Below, one piece after another: positions 6,272 through 7,400 of a stretch of DNA of 7,400 nucleotides. Location: the NCBI GenBank assembly GCA_002383665.1, contig DFZI01000024.1:13180-20579 (forward strand). Reading direction: 5' to 3'. This stretch comes from Dehalococcoidia bacterium UBA4060. GTDB taxonomy: Bacteria; Chloroflexota; Dehalococcoidia; GIF9; UBA5629. Position 1 is the stretch's first letter, and the number at the start of each line of letters is the position of its first letter. The notes beneath the pieces are model-generated. The model made no database searches and was not told the DNA's origin. It saw only the letters and a list, made by a program, of their open reading frames with translations. The position numbers were made by a program, and so were the translations under genes.

Positions 6272-6277
6272 TGAATC

Positions 6278-6307
6278 ATTATAAGGATTAATCTGTAAAT
6301 CAGTCAA
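6278..6307 (-). promoter_or_regulatory. Strong sigma-70-type promoter for the CDF gene
   Basis: On the minus strand, -35 TTGACT (complement of 6302-6307, 5 of 6), an 18-base spacer and a perfect -10 TATAAT (complement of 6278-6283) predict a start near 6271. The promoter probably drives the CDF and FAH genes and possibly the alcohol dehydrogenase. Confidence 0.7.
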
Positions 6308-6408
6308 GAACTATTTTTCCCCTGCGTTTGTTTTCATCTCTCAGCAGCGGGCTGCATAAACCGGGATTTTTCTCAAAAGGCGAATTGATGCCCATATCTT
6401 ACCGACAT

Positions 6409-6436
6409 TTTACATTGAAGGATTGGCTGGTATAAT
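6409..6436 (+). promoter_or_regulatory. Promoter for the Crp/Fnr-family gene
   Basis: TTTACA (6409-6414, 5 of 6 to the -35 consensus), a 16-base spacer and a perfect TATAAT (6431-6436) preceded by TGG, an extended -10 feature. Transcription would start near 6443, about 22 bases before the ATG. GGAAGG at 6449-6454 serves as the ribosome site. Bases 6308-6408, between this and the divergent CDF promoter, hold only a small GCAG/CTGC hairpin (6344-6355) and no gene that I can see. Confidence 0.65.
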
Positions 6437-6464
6437 GGCAACATAAGCGGAAGGTTATCCTGAT

Positions 6465-7136
6465 ATGTCTGTCACTATAGAAGCTATAAGTAAATTGAAA
6501 TACTTCGCCGGTTTGGAACAAAGGCAATTGGAGGTGGTTGCACAGCTTTTCAGCCAGAAGGTTTTTATGAAGGGACAGCCTATTTTAGCCGAAGGAGACA
6601 GGGATGAAACCCTCCATTTTGTCAATTCAGGTGTGGTTAAGGTCTTTAAAACTTCCCCCGAGGGCAAGGAACAGATCGTCAAGATCATACGTCCGGGCGA
6701 GTCGTTCAATGATGTGACAGTCTTCAGTAACGGGCCTTGCCCTTATAGTGCAGAAGCACTGGGCAATCCAACGGTTATTTATCTGATACACAAGACTAAT
6801 TTAATGCCCTTCATCGAGAAGAATTTAAGAATTGCCCAGAATGCCATTGAGATAATGGCTGAGCAGGAACGTATTATGCTGACACTGGTCGAGGATCTTT
6901 CCTTCAAAAATGTTGTCGGCAGGGTAGCGAAAATATTGTTGAAAAATCTGGAGCCGGGGCCTGATGGATTGCCCAAATTGACACAATACGAGATGGCCGC
7001 TATGGCAGGCACGGCCAGGGAAGTGGTAGGCAGGTCGCTCAAAGGCCTGGAGGATCTGGGGGCCATCAGACTGGAAAAGCATAGGATAGTCATTGTAGAT
7101 AAGGATCGCCTTTATCAACTGGCTGGAATGAATTAA
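6465..7136 (+). CDS. Crp/Fnr-family transcriptional regulator
   Basis: This is a cytosolic dimeric DNA-binding activator or repressor with an N-terminal sensor and a C-terminal winged helix. The 223 residues comprise a cyclic-nucleotide-binding-like beta barrel (about 15-120, including GDRDETLHFVNSGVVKVF and IIRPGESF), a dimerisation helix (about 120-145) and an HTH (about 172-197). The recognition helix AREVVGRSLKGLE keeps R185, E186 and R190, equivalent to the CRP residues R180, E181 and R185 that read GTGA half-sites. The cAMP pocket is changed: CRP G71-E72 and R82-S83 become N82-D83 and P93-Y94, so cAMP is unlikely as ligand. There is a single cysteine (C92), which excludes an FNR-type iron-sulfur sensor. 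The gene has its own promoter, is divergent from the CDF gene, and is followed by a Crp-type site and a ferredoxin gene. The signal it senses is unknown. Confidence 0.94.
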   Translation: MSVTIEAISKLKYFAGLEQRQLEVVAQLFSQKVFMKGQPILAEGDRDETLHFVNSGVVKVFKTSPEGKEQIVKIIRPGESFNDVTVFSNGPCPYSAEALGNPTVIYLIHKTNLMPFIEKNLRIAQNAIEIMAEQERIMLTLVEDLSFKNVVGRVAKILLKNLEPGPDGLPKLTQYEMAAMAGTAREVVGRSLKGLEDLGAIRLEKHRIVIVDKDRLYQLAGMN

Positions 7137-7152
7137 AGTGATATTTGTCACA
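7137..7152 (+). promoter_or_regulatory. Crp-type binding site ahead of the ferredoxin gene
   Basis: AGTGATATTTGTCACA matches TGTGA-N6-TCACA at 9 of 10 defined bases, with the correct six-base spacing. It starts on the base after the regulator's stop codon. If the -10 of the next gene is TAAAAT at 7173-7178, the site centre (7144.5) would lie about 41 bases before the transcription start, as in class II activated promoters. The promoter assignment is tentative because the region is AT-rich and TAATAT at 7186-7191 is an alternative. Confidence 0.6.
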
Positions 7153-7208
7153 GAAAATGGGATGTAAAAGCATAAAATAAAATGGTAATATAGTTATGGG
7201 GGATTTAG

Positions 7209-7400
7209 TTGTCAATACAACCTGTATTTGACCCGGCCAGGTGTGATGGCTGTGGGATATGTGTAACTGTTTGCCGCTGCGGGGCGCTTGTTCTGGAAAA
7301 TGGTCTTATAAAAATCATCAATGTCGGTGAATGCGGATGGTGCATGGACTGTGAGCTGGTCTGTCCGACAGGCGCGTTGCAATGCCCGTATGAGATAGTG
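7209..7400 (+). CDS. 2[4Fe-4S] ferredoxin, partial at the right edge
   Basis: This is a small electron carrier (or the N-terminus of a larger iron-sulfur protein) that would pass electrons between redox enzymes in the cytosol. The visible 64 codons carry two complete cluster motifs: C12-x2-C15-x2-C18-x3-C22 (CDGCGICVTVC) and C42-x2-C45-x2-C48-x3-C52-P (CGWCMDCELVCP, then TGAL). Extra cysteines are C24 and C59, and the proline usual after the fourth ligand is R23 in the first motif. The start is TTG at 7209. GGGGGA (7198-7203) lies five bases upstream, an in-frame TAG sits immediately before it, and no other ordinary start codon occurs before the first cluster. The gene follows the Crp-type regulator by 72 bases, with a probable regulator site between them. 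The reading frame is still open at the window end, so total length and possible fusion are unknown. Confidence 0.9.
   Translation, partial: MSIQPVFDPARCDGCGICVTVCRCGALVLENGLIKIINVGECGWCMDCELVCPTGALQCPYEIV

Noticed and set aside
6344..6355. GCAG-CGGG-CTGC hairpin as a terminator
   Set aside because: The stem is four pairs with no T-run after it, and it lies between divergent promoters where no transcript should end.
7196..7231. An 11-codon ATG reading frame overlapping the ferredoxin start
   Set aside because: It has no ribosome site of its own, and its ATG overlaps the G-run that serves the TTG start. Nothing supports translation.

Overview
The window holds ordinary bacterial genes from what looks like a mid-GC anaerobe. 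The evidence is a short 2[4Fe-4S] ferredoxin, a Crp/Fnr-type regulator and a YqhD/Bdh-type metal-dependent alcohol dehydrogenase, with no gene for aerobic respiration in view. The overall style, including an IS4-type transposase, SD-led TTG starts and the Crp-plus-small-ferredoxin pairing, would fit Chloroflexota of the Dehalococcoidia type. That placement is an impression from sequence style and is of low confidence.

Layout. Positions 1-827 (+) are the 3' part of an IS4-family transposase. It is open at the left edge and appears to have lost its C-terminus. Positions 842-1219 (-) are a RidA-type imine deaminase whose stop lies 14 bases from the transposase stop. Positions 1220-1392 are a divergent control region with a promoter for each direction; the recN promoter carries an 18-bp dyad that looks like a LexA (SOS) box. 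Positions 1393-3135 (+) are recN, for DNA double-strand break repair. Facing it on the minus strand is a likely transcriptional group of three genes, read right to left: a cation diffusion facilitator (CDF) metal exporter (5204-6178), a fumarylacetoacetate-hydrolase-family enzyme (4402-5181, TTG start) and an iron-containing alcohol dehydrogenase (3147-4289). The last of these has its own promoter candidate overlapped by a perfect 15-bp palindrome. Positions 6179-6464 form a second divergent control region, with a strong CDF promoter, a GC-rich foldable CDF leader and a Crp-type gene promoter. Positions 6465-7136 (+) are a Crp/Fnr-family regulator. It is followed by a near-perfect Crp-type binding site (7137-7152) and then the start of a ferredoxin gene (7209 to the window end).

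Working together. The clearest functional link is at the right end. The regulator keeps the DNA-reading residues of CRP (R-E-x3-R) but lacks the residues that hold cAMP. A 9-of-10 match to the CRP half-sites lies directly after its stop codon, ahead of the ferredoxin gene, so it may control that redox gene in response to an unknown ligand. The second clear link is recN with an SOS operator. I saw no CRISPR array, tRNA, rRNA, toxin-antitoxin pair or defence island, and no clear candidate for a wholly new system. The most promising unexplained pieces are the structured CDF leader, the four-cysteine CDF tail and the palindrome ahead of the alcohol dehydrogenase.
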